In this document: positions 31,882 to 42,583 of the stretch, piece after piece
How positions within the stretch are numbered: position 1 is the stretch's first letter
How the letters are laid out: every line of letters begins with the position of its first letter
NCBI RefSeq assembly: GCF_003097535.1
Contig: NZ_CP029187.1
Span: forward strand, 2,232,001 to 2,296,000
DNA length: 64,000 bases
Direction of reading: 5' to 3'
From: Flavobacterium pallidum
GTDB lineage: Bacteria > Bacteroidota > Bacteroidia > Flavobacteriales > Flavobacteriaceae
Translations under genes and position numbers: made by a program
Notes under the pieces: generated by a model
What the model was told of the DNA's origin: nothing
Seen by the model: the letters and a program-made list of their open reading frames with translations, nothing else
Database searches by the model: none

Positions 31882-34335
31882 TTATCTTTTTAAGGCAAAA
31901 TGGCCTTTGATAATGCGTCCGTCTTCCAGGTTCAGGACATACCAGTAATCGTCTGAAGGTAAGGGCTGGCCAAGGAAAGTTCCATCCCATCCGCCTGTGT
32001 CATGCCTTGCAATTTCCTTGATGAATTTACCGAAACGGTCGAATATCAACACATTGGTTTCTTTATTGAAAACCACATCTACGCCATCAATACGCCAGAA
32101 ATCATGAATTCCATCGCCATTCGGGGTAAAGTACTGCGGAATCCCGAGTACGGCAATCAGCCTTGAAACGGTGCCACAGCCGTTTTCGTCTTTTACATAT
32201 ACCGTATGGATTCCCGGAGCGACGTTATCAAAGAAATTTGACTCCTGGAACGATCCGAATTCGTCGTCCATGCTGTATGCATAATTCCCGATGCTGCCAG
32301 GAGTCAGGTTTACGGTAACAGTATTGGTTTCGAAAGTGATATCCTGTATGTCAATTGATTCAATTGTCGCATCCACCGAGGGAAAAACCTCTACGGTACG
32401 CACCTTCCGGCATCCGGTGGGCTTGATTACAGTCACTTTGTAAGTCCCTGGATGATTGACCTGTACGGAATACGTATTCATATGAAACGGAATCCCATTA
32501 TATTCCCAGAGATATTCATAATCGCCAAAAAACGGGTCCAGTACCGCGGCATCAATCGTGATGAATTCATCAGGTTTATTGGAACACACAAAGTCATTGC
32601 CGTCGCTTTGTACCACAATATTGGGCAGTGTATTGACAACCAGGCGAATGCGTCTGATGATATTGCAATCCAGGTCACCGTCATTGATCCTGGCGTACAC
32701 GAAGGACAGGTAAGCTTCCGGATTGGGAAAAGCGCTGGTGTTGCTGATCGGGTTTTCCTGCAGCAGCGCTTCATCCGAAGTATTGTAATAAGCGAGTGTC
32801 TGCCCGTTCACCGGGGCAATATTACTGTCGTTTAGGTCGAATGTCGTAAAGCCGTTTTCCTGCCCCTGAATGTCGCAGGCGTTTAATATGATGTCTGGCT
32901 GGATCTCATCAGTATTGCCATGGAGTACCAATGTGGAATAGGATATACAGCCCGTTTGCGGATTGGTTTGCATGACGACAACAGGCTGGGGATTGGTAGT
33001 ATTTGTATAAAAAGCGGGCAAAGGATCATTATTTTGCACGTCAGTCATACTGGCAAAATACTGCACAGTAATGCCGGGATTCGGAGTGGTGAACAAACCA
33101 TCGGCCCTTTGCAATTCGAAAACGGTGATGCCGTCAGGATGATCTTCAAAATCACATTGAAAAAAGTGCCCGGTGATTTTCTGCGGCAGCGGATTTACGA
33201 TAAGTTGTATTTCAGCAGTGCTGGTGCAGGGTCCTTTTATCGCTTTGATGATGACTGTCTGCATGTTGGGCACCGTGTTATAAAAAGATTGCGGCAACGG
33301 ATTTTGGTTGTTGTCGGCGTCAGTCTGGTTTCGGTAATATTTGATATCATAGCCGTTGAGGTCATTTCCTGCGAAAACGTCCTGCGTTACCTGATCAAGA
33401 TTAAAAAATGCCTGACCGTTGCCATCATCATTATCCCCGTTTGTATTATCGCAGATGGCAGATTCGGTTACCGGAAATTCAATATTATTTACTGAAATGA
33501 TAAACTCAGAATTGTTGAAACAGTGCGTGGTATTGTTTTCAATACGTGCGTAGATGGTTTGCGGGTTTTGTGTATTTATGAAATTACCTGTATTGGCAAT
33601 GGCATTGGAGCCTACCAAAGCATCGTTTTGCGTGATATGGTAAGTGACAGCGACGTTCGACTGATTTCCTGTAATTAATGGCGTGTTCGCGGACAGGTTA
33701 AATGGCGTGGAATCATCATTTGTGCCATCGACATCACATTTTTTGATATCCAATGAAGTAACGCCCGTGGGCAGATCAAAAGTAGGCGGGTCGAAAAAAC
33801 CAGCCGTTCCCGTCCATTCAATTGAAAAATTACTGATACCTACAGGCCTGTCCACAATAAGGTAATATGTGTCGCCTGCGGTCACGTCGAGCATGCTTAA
33901 AAAACTGTTCCCATCTTCTCCGGGGCCTTCGGACACGTCAGTTTCGGTGCTGTTAAGTCCGGTATGGTTGTTTGCCTGCTGCGTTGCCAGGGGATTGGTA
34001 GTGGAGCATCTTTGGATGGTCCCCAGGTTATTGCAGGTCGCATTTGGCCCGAACATAAAAAAATCAAAATCCTCAGTAATGTCATCGCTTTCCGGAATCA
34101 ATGTAAAGCCAAGTGTTCCGGTGGTAGCGATATCGAGCCTGAGCCAGATAGTGTTGTTTTCGCTGCTGCCGCAGGTAATGCCGTTATTGAGCTCCTGTAC
34201 GCCAATACCCGTCACCGTTAATCCGCTGAAACCGGAATTTCCACATACTACTATGGCTTCCACGCAATCGCTTTGTGAAAAAGAAAGCTGGTAAAAGAAT
34301 AATAAAACGATCAGCTGTAAGTAATGATGTTTCAT
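31882..34335 (-). CDS. T9SS type B secreted protein with PPC-like N-terminal domain
   Basis: 817 residues with a signal peptide (MKHHYLQLIVLLFFYQLSFS). Residues about 22-180 form a beta-sandwich with 'GDTYYLIVDRPVGISNFSIE', like bacterial pre-peptidase C-terminal domains. Several SprB/gliding-protein-type units follow, each with a 'CDNTNGDNDDG.G.FNL' opening and 'LPQSFYNT' or 'LPAFYTNT' turns, where the acidic loops probably bind calcium. An Ig-like/PKD-like part (YEYLWEYNGIPFHMNTYSV) precedes the C-terminal type B sorting domain from about 735 (FTPNGDGIHDFWRI, FDRFGKFI, GWDGTFLGQPLPSDDYWY, GHFALKR). T9SS should move it across the outer membrane. It is the third gene of a tandem set, 8 bases after the previous one. 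Confidence 0.9.
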   Translation of the reverse strand: MKHHYLQLIVLLFFYQLSFSQSDCVEAIVVCGNSGFSGLTVTGIGVQELNNGITCGSSENNTIWLRLDIATTGTLGFTLIPESDDITEDFDFFMFGPNATCNNLGTIQRCSTTNPLATQQANNHTGLNSTETDVSEGPGEDGNSFLSMLDVTAGDTYYLIVDRPVGISNFSIEWTGTAGFFDPPTFDLPTGVTSLDIKKCDVDGTNDDSTPFNLSANTPLITGNQSNVAVTYHITQNDALVGSNAIANTGNFINTQNPQTIYARIENNTTHCFNNSEFIISVNNIEFPVTESAICDNTNGDNDDGNGQAFFNLDQVTQDVFAGNDLNGYDIKYYRNQTDADNNQNPLPQSFYNTVPNMQTVIIKAIKGPCTSTAEIQLIVNPLPQKITGHFFQCDFEDHPDGITVFELQRADGLFTTPNPGITVQYFASMTDVQNNDPLPAFYTNTTNPQPVVVMQTNPQTGCISYSTLVLHGNTDEIQPDIILNACDIQGQENGFTTFDLNDSNIAPVNGQTLAYYNTSDEALLQENPISNTSAFPNPEAYLSFVYARINDGDLDCNIIRRIRLVVNTLPNIVVQSDGNDFVCSNKPDEFITIDAAVLDPFFGDYEYLWEYNGIPFHMNTYSVQVNHPGTYKVTVIKPTGCRKVRTVEVFPSVDATIESIDIQDITFETNTVTVNLTPGSIGNYAYSMDDEFGSFQESNFFDNVAPGIHTVYVKDENGCGTVSRLIAVLGIPQYFTPNGDGIHDFWRIDGVDVVFNKETNVLIFDRFGKFIKEIARHDTGGWDGTFLGQPLPSDDYWYVLNLEDGRIIKGHFALKR

Positions 34336-34343
34336 AAGCGCGA

Positions 34344-37300
34344 TTATCGTTTGAGTGCAAAATGGCCTCTTGCCGTGCGGCCGTCATCGAGTTTCAGCAG
34401 GAACCAATAATCATCGGCGGGCAGCGGGTTTCCATTGTATATACCGTCCCAGCCCATATCAGCACCCGAGGGGATTTCCGTGAGTAATTTACCATAACGG
34501 TCAAAAATATAAACGATGGAATTTTTATGGTAAAGCGCATTCATTCCCTTTATTTTCCAGTAATCATTATAACCGTCGCCGTTCGGCGTGAAGAAAGCTG
34601 GTGCACCTACTACGGCTACGGTTTTAGTTGCCATTCCGCAACCATTTTTATCATTGACAAAAACCTCATGTAATCCCGGTGTCACATTGTCAAAATAAGC
34701 GCTGTCCTGGAACGGCCCTACAGGATTGTCAAGGCTGTATTGATAATTTCCAACCCCCGTGACATTAATGCTTATTGAATTCACATCGGAAAGGTCATCA
34801 ATATCCACCGTAGTGATGGTTGCTGTTTGAGAATATTCGACCGTATTGGTCCTCGTCCTGGAACAGCCTGTAATTTTATTGATAATTTTGGTGGTGTATA
34901 CGCCATCCTCGTCAACAGTAAGAAAGTCGATAATGGCATTTGGGATAAGGATGCCATTTCTTGCCCATTCATAGGCGTAACTGCCCGGATTGCCGTTTGC
35001 AAGCCCGGCGTACAGTGTGACGCTTTCATTGACAATGCCTGAGCAAATAATTTCCTCATTATCGTCAAGTATTTCAGGCAGTGGATTTACAGTGAAGGCA
35101 ATCATGGTAGCATCTGCACAATCAGGATTCAACGGATTTTCCACTACAGCTCTCACGTTTTGTGTGCGGCTTTGGAAAGTAGGCGGCAACGGACTTGAAA
35201 GCGGCGTGCCATCTTCATCAAAATATTTTATGATGAATCCTGTCTGTCCCTGCAATAAATCCGATTCGATGGTGGTGGTATCAAACGCGACAATCCCATC
35301 GCTGTCGTCCGGGAGGTCATCACATTGCGCAGGAACAGTCACGGCATGTGCTACCGGCCTTGCATAGACTATAAAAGAAATGGTGCCTTCTTCAGTACAA
35401 TGCCTGCCATTATCATTAGTGAGCACCACCCTGATGTTTTGGGTTGCTGTCCTGAAAGGATTCGGTAATGGACTCGGTAACGGATTGTTGTCCTGGTCAA
35501 AATAGGCCACACTTACATCTGCCTGTCCGTTCAATATCGCATCCTGCAGTCCTGCCGTCTGGAAATCGTGATCAATAATAGCATCCGACACATCACGGTC
35601 ACATTCTTTTTGTAACGGCACCGCATGAAACAGTGGTAGTGCCTCAACAGTCAGTGTGATATAGGGACCAAGCCCGAAACAGGCGTTGTCGGCATTACTG
35701 TCGATACGCACCCAGATGAACTGCTGGTTTGGATAGCCAGTATTACGGTAATTGGAAACATCATTGATGGCCAATGCATTTCCTGCAGCATCGTTTTCCT
35801 GCAAGGCATCAGCCTCGTTTTTGTAATATTTGATGGTATAATTGCTGCCGTTGCCTAAAATAGCATTGATATCAGCCGTAACTGAACTGAAGTTAAATCC
35901 TGTAATGCCATCGTGGTCATCATTTAACACATCTAAAAAATCGTCACATTCTGAAAACGACCTGGAAAAACCGGCAGGTATTTGTGTGGCTGATACGATA
36001 AGGTCAATGCGTGTCACATTATAACAGCCATCATTGTTTGTAATGCGCACCCAAACCGTATTGCCGTTACTATTATTATAAACGGTCTCGTTGGTGATCT
36101 GTTCGCTGACATCATTGGTCTCTGCACCATTTTGGGTGGTGAAATAAGCAAAAGTTTCATTTGCCGCATTGGCAGAAATCTGGCTTTCCTTTTGCCTGAG
36201 ATTGAAATCCGAAAGATTGTCCAGGTCATCATCACATTGGACTAAAGTTATTGAAGCTGCTACGACGGGCCTCGCCAATACCGTAAGTGTAGCCAATGCA
36301 GAAACCAGGCCGCAACTGTTGCCGTCCTTTTGGAGCAGCACGCGATAATGGTTGCCTGACATGGATGGCGTGAGCATGGAAACCGTCAGCGAAGCGGTGT
36401 CAACGCCGGAATATTGGGTATTGTTTACAAGATCCGTAAAACCTGCTTCATTTGAGCCGACCTGCCATTTATAGCCGTTGACCGTATTGGTGTCAATCGT
36501 AAAAGTAACCTGTTGGGCTTCACAACCAGTCTGGTTTATAGGTTGGGTGTTAATAATGATTGGCGCAGCGATAATGTAATTGTTGTTAGGCAACGCCGAA
36601 TAGCCCGTTGCCGAAGTGACTTTGCCATTGGCCGGATTCACGGTAACCGGCGCAACTCCTAATCTTCCGTCGCCATCGCCATCGTTAAGCCCTGCTTCAA
36701 TGACATCATTACAGCCATCCCCATCACTGTCTGCTGATAAAGAATCCGGGATATTGTCAATGCTGTCCGTATTGGCAATATTGAAATTCAGTATGCCACT
36801 GTCAGGCGCAGTTTCCAAAGCATCCAATAAGCCATTTATCCCGAATGCATTGCCGTCAATAACGCCGTCACGATTGGCATCGGTAGCATTTGAACCAGAT
36901 TCCGTGACATCATAAATTCCGTCATTATCACTGTCGAGATCGTAAAAATCGGGTACATTGTCACCGTCGGTATCGAGTTGGCCAAGCCCGGGCTCGATAG
37001 TGTCGTTCATTCCATTATGGTTTTCATCGGTAATAATAGCGTTAATCGTAAGATTGCCCACAGCTTCAATGCTGTCCGGGATACCGTCATTGTCTGAATC
37101 GGAATCACTCCTATCTGCAATGCCATCGCCATCAGTGTCTTTTGGAAGGCATGGCAGGGATAAGCCGAATGTAGCTTTGGTATTTCCGGAATCGATGAGG
37201 TTCTTTTGGGTAAAAATCAATGACGTTACATCTTTTGCCCTGAATGAAAAAGTACCACTTCCTGCGGTGAGTGGCAAACTGCCATTAAGCCTGAAACGTA

Positions 37301-39422
37301 CTTCAAATGATGAAAATTGTGTGATGCCACTTTCAAAAATCCCGTCATAATTCGTATCAACCAGCAATTGGTCATCAGGATTTAACAGCGTGATGGTCTT
37401 ATCGGTTGATACCTGGAGTTTATATTCCCCATCCGGAGTAAGGAAGTCGTTAACATCTGCCGTGGCCGGATAGTCAAGTACTATGCTGGCCGGATTCGTA
37501 AAATTGAACTGTTCCGATGTGGTGTTTCCAATCCCGGCAACGGTTTCCATGATAAAACTTCCTGTGGCACTTCCGTTAAAAGGTGTTGGTACCTGGGGAC
37601 CGGTAGCTGGGCCTGCGGAAAAGGAATATTGATTCATATAAGTCCCGACCTGTATTTGCCCTGTACTGGCAGGCGATAAATCCAGTGAGGCATTTCCGTC
37701 AGATTCGACACAATTGGAAATTCCGTCATTATCCAGGTCTACGTCGGCATTGTCATTGATGCCGTCGTTATCGCTGTCCGGTGCGCAGGAACTTACGGGG
37801 ATTTTGTCCGAAATCAGTTCCGTATTACAAGCTGAAATCCCGGCTTTTACGTAATAAAATCCCGGAGCATCCGGAATATAAGTCCTGCCCGTAGCGCCAT
37901 TAATGGCAACATCGTTAAAATACCATTGAAATTCGTCGAATGCAGTGAGGACATTGACAGACAGTTCGATATTCGGGATGCAGTTTGATGCCATGCTGGT
38001 ATCCAGGTTCTTGAAAGCCACTTCGGGCTTGAACGTGAACCCTGAATAAAATCCACCGTAAGTTGCGGCACCGCTTGACCCGAAATAGGAAAGATATACC
38101 TGTTTCGTAGAATAGACCGAGATGTTACCCTGAAGTCCCTGGAAAGTATACGTCTCATAAGCTGTATTCCCAGGAACACTAAAAGGCCCGTTTGCAGTAA
38201 TCCCCGGCGGCAAATCTGCGAATGAATATGTTTCGCCATTGATGATGAAACTCAGCGTGGCGCCAATTTCCGTCACAATATTCACCGTACCTATAAAGTC
38301 ATTGAGGCTGCCGATCTGATTGATTAACGGGATATTATCAATCACCCTTGGGGTTTCACAACTCAGTGGCGGCAGGAAACACATATTCTGGTTGGCCTGG
38401 CTGATCTGGCCTCCCATTCCCTGATAAGCAAAAACGTTGTGTGATGTGCGTATATATAAATTGCCGTTAGGGCCATAATTAGCACCGTTTAATGAGAGAT
38501 ATTGTCCGGCATCGAGGGTAGCAGTTGGCGTTGGATCACCATTGAGGAACACCTCAGTATTGGGTTCGTTTGCAACGACAAGCGGCCGTTCCACAACATC
38601 TAGGCCATTTCCTTTGATGAAGATGTATTCGCTTCCGGTGCGTTCTGCCGAAACGATCTGGTCAAACCCGAGGTCAAGGTTCGAAGCATCTCCATCAGTA
38701 CCGGCAATAGAACCGCAGTTTACGGCGATGGGTTTATTGGAACTGATCAATGTTCCGATCAAACCGTCGTCGTTGGCATTGTTCGGGCCCTGCACTGCGA
38801 TGGTAAAACTTTCACCGCGGTTTAAAGTTACCGTTTGCGGGGTATTATTGAAGGTTTCATGGTTGATTAAGGTAATTCCGGTATTTGCGGGAGGAGGAGT
38901 GAAAGTGACTTCCGTGTTATTGTCTGTCGCCAATACGGAAGCAAAAGTGTAATGATTTTCATTGGTTGAAGGGATCAGGGTATTGATGAAAGCTCCTACC
39001 CGAAACTGCGTGCCGAGCGCCGCCAGTCCTTTTGAAACCAATCCGCCACCCTGAAAATTCATTGGTGTTGTGGTCATCCTGACCGTGACATAGACCTGGT
39101 CCTCGGCCTCGACGATATACCCTTTGTTCTGCATCACCGAATTTACGCTGAACGAACTCACCAAAAGTTGCGTATCGAATCCGGCACCGATATTGAATAC
39201 GTAAGGATTGTCACGGGTTACGGTGCCATTGACCACTTCACCACCCAAAGCGATGATCCGGAAATTTACCGGTGTAAGGCTGGGGCAGGAAATATACATG
39301 AACTGCCCCTGGGGTTCCTGTGCATCAGAATTTGAAAGTGGTGGTATGTAATGTGTCTTACTGAATTGTGAAAAACAGTTTGCAGCCAGCAGCAGACACA
39401 AGAAAAACAACACTTTTTTCAT
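34344..39422 (-). CDS. Giant T9SS type B protein with IgGFc-binding-like domain and thrombospondin type 3 repeats
   Basis: 1692 residues with a signal peptide (MKKVLFFLCLLLAANCFSQ). Residues about 20-480 resemble the IgGFc-binding protein N-terminal domain of mucin-like proteins (YISCPSLTPVNFRIIALGGE; SFTIAVQGPNN; SNKPIAVNCGSIAGTDGD). Acidic calcium-binding thrombospondin type 3 repeats follow around 545-580 and 770-910, for example PDSDNDGINDNADVDLDNDG and DTDGDGIADRSDSDSDNDG. Then come an Ig-like domain and four or five 'ECDDFLDVLNDDHDGITGF' type units with LPSPLP turns. The type B sorting domain is at the C-terminus (FFTPNGDGYNDYWKIKGM ... GHFALKR). It is the middle gene of three tandem T9SS type B genes. 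A role in surface adhesion is inferred. Confidence 0.9.
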   Translation of the reverse strand: MKKVLFFLCLLLAANCFSQFSKTHYIPPLSNSDAQEPQGQFMYISCPSLTPVNFRIIALGGEVVNGTVTRDNPYVFNIGAGFDTQLLVSSFSVNSVMQNKGYIVEAEDQVYVTVRMTTTPMNFQGGGLVSKGLAALGTQFRVGAFINTLIPSTNENHYTFASVLATDNNTEVTFTPPPANTGITLINHETFNNTPQTVTLNRGESFTIAVQGPNNANDDGLIGTLISSNKPIAVNCGSIAGTDGDASNLDLGFDQIVSAERTGSEYIFIKGNGLDVVERPLVVANEPNTEVFLNGDPTPTATLDAGQYLSLNGANYGPNGNLYIRTSHNVFAYQGMGGQISQANQNMCFLPPLSCETPRVIDNIPLINQIGSLNDFIGTVNIVTEIGATLSFIINGETYSFADLPPGITANGPFSVPGNTAYETYTFQGLQGNISVYSTKQVYLSYFGSSGAATYGGFYSGFTFKPEVAFKNLDTSMASNCIPNIELSVNVLTAFDEFQWYFNDVAINGATGRTYIPDAPGFYYVKAGISACNTELISDKIPVSSCAPDSDNDGINDNADVDLDNDGISNCVESDGNASLDLSPASTGQIQVGTYMNQYSFSAGPATGPQVPTPFNGSATGSFIMETVAGIGNTTSEQFNFTNPASIVLDYPATADVNDFLTPDGEYKLQVSTDKTITLLNPDDQLLVDTNYDGIFESGITQFSSFEVRFRLNGSLPLTAGSGTFSFRAKDVTSLIFTQKNLIDSGNTKATFGLSLPCLPKDTDGDGIADRSDSDSDNDGIPDSIEAVGNLTINAIITDENHNGMNDTIEPGLGQLDTDGDNVPDFYDLDSDNDGIYDVTESGSNATDANRDGVIDGNAFGINGLLDALETAPDSGILNFNIANTDSIDNIPDSLSADSDGDGCNDVIEAGLNDGDGDGRLGVAPVTVNPANGKVTSATGYSALPNNNYIIAAPIIINTQPINQTGCEAQQVTFTIDTNTVNGYKWQVGSNEAGFTDLVNNTQYSGVDTASLTVSMLTPSMSGNHYRVLLQKDGNSCGLVSALATLTVLARPVVAASITLVQCDDDLDNLSDFNLRQKESQISANAANETFAYFTTQNGAETNDVSEQITNETVYNNSNGNTVWVRITNNDGCYNVTRIDLIVSATQIPAGFSRSFSECDDFLDVLNDDHDGITGFNFSSVTADINAILGNGSNYTIKYYKNEADALQENDAAGNALAINDVSNYRNTGYPNQQFIWVRIDSNADNACFGLGPYITLTVEALPLFHAVPLQKECDRDVSDAIIDHDFQTAGLQDAILNGQADVSVAYFDQDNNPLPSPLPNPFRTATQNIRVVLTNDNGRHCTEEGTISFIVYARPVAHAVTVPAQCDDLPDDSDGIVAFDTTTIESDLLQGQTGFIIKYFDEDGTPLSSPLPPTFQSRTQNVRAVVENPLNPDCADATMIAFTVNPLPEILDDNEEIICSGIVNESVTLYAGLANGNPGSYAYEWARNGILIPNAIIDFLTVDEDGVYTTKIINKITGCSRTRTNTVEYSQTATITTVDIDDLSDVNSISINVTGVGNYQYSLDNPVGPFQDSAYFDNVTPGLHEVFVNDKNGCGMATKTVAVVGAPAFFTPNGDGYNDYWKIKGMNALYHKNSIVYIFDRYGKLLTEIPSGADMGWDGIYNGNPLPADDYWFLLKLDDGRTARGHFALKR

Positions 39423-39452
39423 AAGGATGCAAAGTTCAAATGTATGAAGTTT

Positions 39453-41753
39453 TTATCTTTTAAGGGCGAAATGCCCCCTGATAATACGATTTGTAATCGA
39501 AATTGAAAACCAGTAATCTGTTGAAGGCAAGGGTTTTGAGTTGAGCGTGCCGTCCCAACCGCTGCCATTGCCACTGAAGCCATAAACGACTTTGCCATAA
39601 CGGTCGAAAATGATGACTTCCGATGACGGGTAAAGCCTCAGGAAAGGAATTTGCCAGTAATCATTCACGCCGTCGTTATTTGGCGTGAAGAATTTCGGAT
39701 AATCCATTACGAAAATGGATTTTGTAGTGATTCCGCATTCATGCTTATCGTTAACATAAACCGTATATTCGCCAGATACTACATTGGTAAACATCGGATT
39801 ATCAAAATAATGTTGTCCATCGAGTGAGTATTCATAATCGCCGGATCCACTCGCATTGATAAAGACGGTATTCTCATCGCCCCTGAAATCCTGAATGTCA
39901 ACTGAATCAATAGTTGCTTTTTCTGAACCTGTTACAACAAATGTTTTTGTTGCTGTACAACCATTCGTATCGGTAACGGTTACGATGTAAGTGCCGGGCT
40001 GGTCTACATTGATTTTCCTTGTAGTGGAATTCGCCGTATCGTTCCAAGAATAAGAAGGAAATCCTGCCGGAGCTTCGAGCGGTATAGCGACTCCGTTGCA
40101 CATAAAATCCACCATATCTTCCATTCCTGCTGTGGGGAAAATATTCACGGTGAGGTTTACAGGGATCAGCCCATAACAGTCGGGACCATTCGTGATGGCT
40201 GCCCAAATCTGTTGCTGGAATGCCTCGGTATTGTAATAATCATTGGAAAGTTCGTTCTGGCCCATAGCAGCATCCTGCGGATTCAGGTAATAGTTTACAT
40301 CGAGGCCAGCAGGAAGCCCTGTTGTGATCCGTGGTGTCACTTCTGCTGGAAGGTTAAAGTGGTATAAACCGTCAGTGTCGTCATCACAGGTTTTAAACGG
40401 TGGCGGTACAGGCACAGTATTGTTCGCAATCTGAAGGTCGATTGGAACGGTTCCCGGACAGCCATATTGGTTTGCTATTTTGATATATACCGTTTTAGGC
40501 CCTGAAGTATAACTTTGCGGCGTCGTTATAAGATTCGTACCCGATGCATCTTCATAATAATTTATGAAACTGACATTCGGATTGTTATCCAAAATACGGT
40601 CGCTTGCCTTGTTCAGGTTAAAAATAGCCATACCATCATTGTTTTCGTCACATTGGAAAATACCGACCGTACTTTCGTCAAGCGGTGCGGCAAATTCAAT
40701 TTTTATTTCTCCTGTAGATTTACAGGCGGTGGCATTCAGCGTAATCTCTACACTGTAGTCTCCATCCTGAAGAGGCTGAAATTGCGGATTGGTTGCTCCG
40801 GCAATGGCAATATTATTACGAAACCACTGATATGTGTTGTTTCCAGGCTCGGTAGCATCCAGGATTGCCGTGTTGCTTCCATCTGCACAAAGCGGATTCC
40901 CGTTTGCCATAGTGCGGTCTTCGCCAAGGTCTTTTTGCACCCTGAAGCTACCGCCACCCAAAAAAATAGCCGAATCATAACGGATGTTTTTAAAATCGGC
41001 GATAACCAGCTTGATATGGTATTTCACGTTCGGTGTCACAGCAGACTCTGCAGTCATTACCGCTGTCTGTCCATTGAAGTTGATAGGCGCATCCGGACCG
41101 TTGAATCCTCCAAAATAGCTTTCATTCATTGCAGGGCAACCCGGTGATGTGCCGTTCCCGACCTGTGGATGTATGTTTGTGACCAATACTGGTGTGTTCG
41201 TATTGGGAATCACAGCCAGATTCGTATAAGGCTCACTTAAATCCGCCGGCCTCAGAAGAAATGCAAATCCATCAGAGTATTGACAGGTGGCTGTGCCATG
41301 GTACTCTTCAGACGCAAAGATGTAATCAAAACTGATGTGGTTGCTTAACGGGGTAAAGTCGAATTCAAGTACGGTAGCGTTTTTCGTAGGTGTGGTCAGA
41401 TTCAAAGCCTGTTCGAGATCTGTATCTCCAGCCCAGTCCGGAGAACCTTCATCAATAAGGTTGTTGTTGGGACCGGGGCTTCTGTTAGCCCTCGCGGTGC
41501 TCAATACGATTCCGTTTGCAAAAGGGAAACTGCTGCCGTTTCCGTTGAAAAAGGCATAACTGGTCTCTCCCGGATTAAATGTATCGCCGTTAACGGTAAA
41601 ATTTTCAACATTGGCACAGGGACTATTGACCAGTACATCTTCTACAAGCTGCTGTGCAGTATAATGGTCATCAGTAGTAATATATTGTGCATCCGCAGTA
41701 GTTGCGAAGCCAATTAAGAGCCCGAGGGAAAGCGCTTTTCGTATATCATTCAT
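39453..41753 (-). CDS. T9SS type B protein with choice-of-anchor L domain
   Basis: 766 residues from the ATG at 41753; the longer frame adds an implausible Tyr/Lys-rich leader. After a signal peptide (KALSLGLLIGFATTADAQ), residues about 25-290 match the choice-of-anchor L pattern: 'YTAQQLVEDVLVNSPCANVE', 'FANGIVLSTARANRSPGPNN', 'LEFDFTPLSNHISFDYIFAS' with EEY, and 'YHIKLVIADFKNIRYDSAIF'. Ig-like and FNL-type repeat units follow. The C-terminal type B sorting domain reads FFTPNNDGVNDYWQIP ... GHFALKR. It is the first gene of the tandem set, with 30 bases to the next gene. A -7-like TATCTTTG box lies at 41762-41769, just before the start, within the stop region of the ABC permease gene. Confidence 0.9.
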   Translation of the reverse strand: MNDIRKALSLGLLIGFATTADAQYITTDDHYTAQQLVEDVLVNSPCANVENFTVNGDTFNPGETSYAFFNGNGSSFPFANGIVLSTARANRSPGPNNNLIDEGSPDWAGDTDLEQALNLTTPTKNATVLEFDFTPLSNHISFDYIFASEEYHGTATCQYSDGFAFLLRPADLSEPYTNLAVIPNTNTPVLVTNIHPQVGNGTSPGCPAMNESYFGGFNGPDAPINFNGQTAVMTAESAVTPNVKYHIKLVIADFKNIRYDSAIFLGGGSFRVQKDLGEDRTMANGNPLCADGSNTAILDATEPGNNTYQWFRNNIAIAGATNPQFQPLQDGDYSVEITLNATACKSTGEIKIEFAAPLDESTVGIFQCDENNDGMAIFNLNKASDRILDNNPNVSFINYYEDASGTNLITTPQSYTSGPKTVYIKIANQYGCPGTVPIDLQIANNTVPVPPPFKTCDDDTDGLYHFNLPAEVTPRITTGLPAGLDVNYYLNPQDAAMGQNELSNDYYNTEAFQQQIWAAITNGPDCYGLIPVNLTVNIFPTAGMEDMVDFMCNGVAIPLEAPAGFPSYSWNDTANSTTRKINVDQPGTYIVTVTDTNGCTATKTFVVTGSEKATIDSVDIQDFRGDENTVFINASGSGDYEYSLDGQHYFDNPMFTNVVSGEYTVYVNDKHECGITTKSIFVMDYPKFFTPNNDGVNDYWQIPFLRLYPSSEVIIFDRYGKVVYGFSGNGSGWDGTLNSKPLPSTDYWFSISITNRIIRGHFALKR

Positions 41754-41769
41754 AGCACCGGCAAAGATA

Positions 41770-42582
41770 CTATAAATCTCTTTTTTGTAGTAATTTATAT
41801 GATAATAATACAAAGATCACAATCCACGCAATGGCAATGAGCATGGTGCTTAAGTGGACGCCGTAATCACGCACGATGGCTGTGCCGTTGAGTTTCTCCA
41901 ATTGCTGGTAAGCTTCGAGCCTGGTAAACGGTTGCCTGATAAGATTCGACATGGATTCCAGCGGTAAAAACAATGTCACGCTTTTAGGGATTGAAAAGGC
42001 ATTGATGATAATCTGTTCAGCAATGGCCCAAACCACAAAAAATCCGATGGCAAAAGCAGAGCGCTTGATGAGCACGCCCAGGAATAAACAGAATGAAAAG
42101 AAAGCTGTGAGTTTGATAAGGTAAGCCGCGAGGTAATCCATTTCCGAAAATACGATTGATGGCTCATCATAAGAAGAGTAGGAATAGCCGAGCAGCAGCG
42201 TCACTATAAATATATATATCGTCGAAATCACTGCAAATAAAAGTACTGTCAGGAATTTTGATATGATGAATTCCTTTTTGGTCATCCCGTCAATCAGGTT
42301 TTGTTTCAGGGTTCCGTAGCTGTATTCATTGGAAATCATTGATACGATCACAATCGCCAGGAATATCTTTAAAACGGCTGCAACGTAAGTGTTGAAATGC
42401 CAGATATACGGGAAATTAAAAATCCCGATTTCGGCCGGGCGGATATCAATCCCGATAAAATTGAAATTGATTGTCGTAATCAACGCCAATGAGGTCAGCA
42501 GCACGAAGTAGGTAATGGTCAATATACGGCTGGAGCGGCTTTTCCAGATTTTCTGGAGCTCTATAGAAAGTAGTCTTTTCAT
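41770..42582 (-). CDS. ABC-2 type exporter permease
   Basis: 270 residues with six hydrophobic segments. 'MKRLLSIELQKIWKSRSSRI' is the usual cytoplasmic lead of ABC-2 permeases. The membrane spans include 'ILTITYFVLLTSLALITTIN', 'VLKIFLAIVIVSMISNEYSY' with GTLKQNLIDGMTKKEF (the coupling-helix region) and a final 'LIAIAWIVIFVLLSYKLLQK'. It should pair with the ATPase encoded one base upstream (42584-43483) as a two-gene exporter. The substrate is unknown; many Bacteroidota pairs of this type act in antibiotic or peptide export. Confidence 0.88.
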   Translation of the reverse strand: MKRLLSIELQKIWKSRSSRILTITYFVLLTSLALITTINFNFIGIDIRPAEIGIFNFPYIWHFNTYVAAVLKIFLAIVIVSMISNEYSYGTLKQNLIDGMTKKEFIISKFLTVLLFAVISTIYIFIVTLLLGYSYSSYDEPSIVFSEMDYLAAYLIKLTAFFSFCLFLGVLIKRSAFAIGFFVVWAIAEQIIINAFSIPKSVTLFLPLESMSNLIRQPFTRLEAYQQLEKLNGTAIVRDYGVHLSTMLIAIAWIVIFVLLSYKLLQKRDL

Positions 42583-42583
42583 G

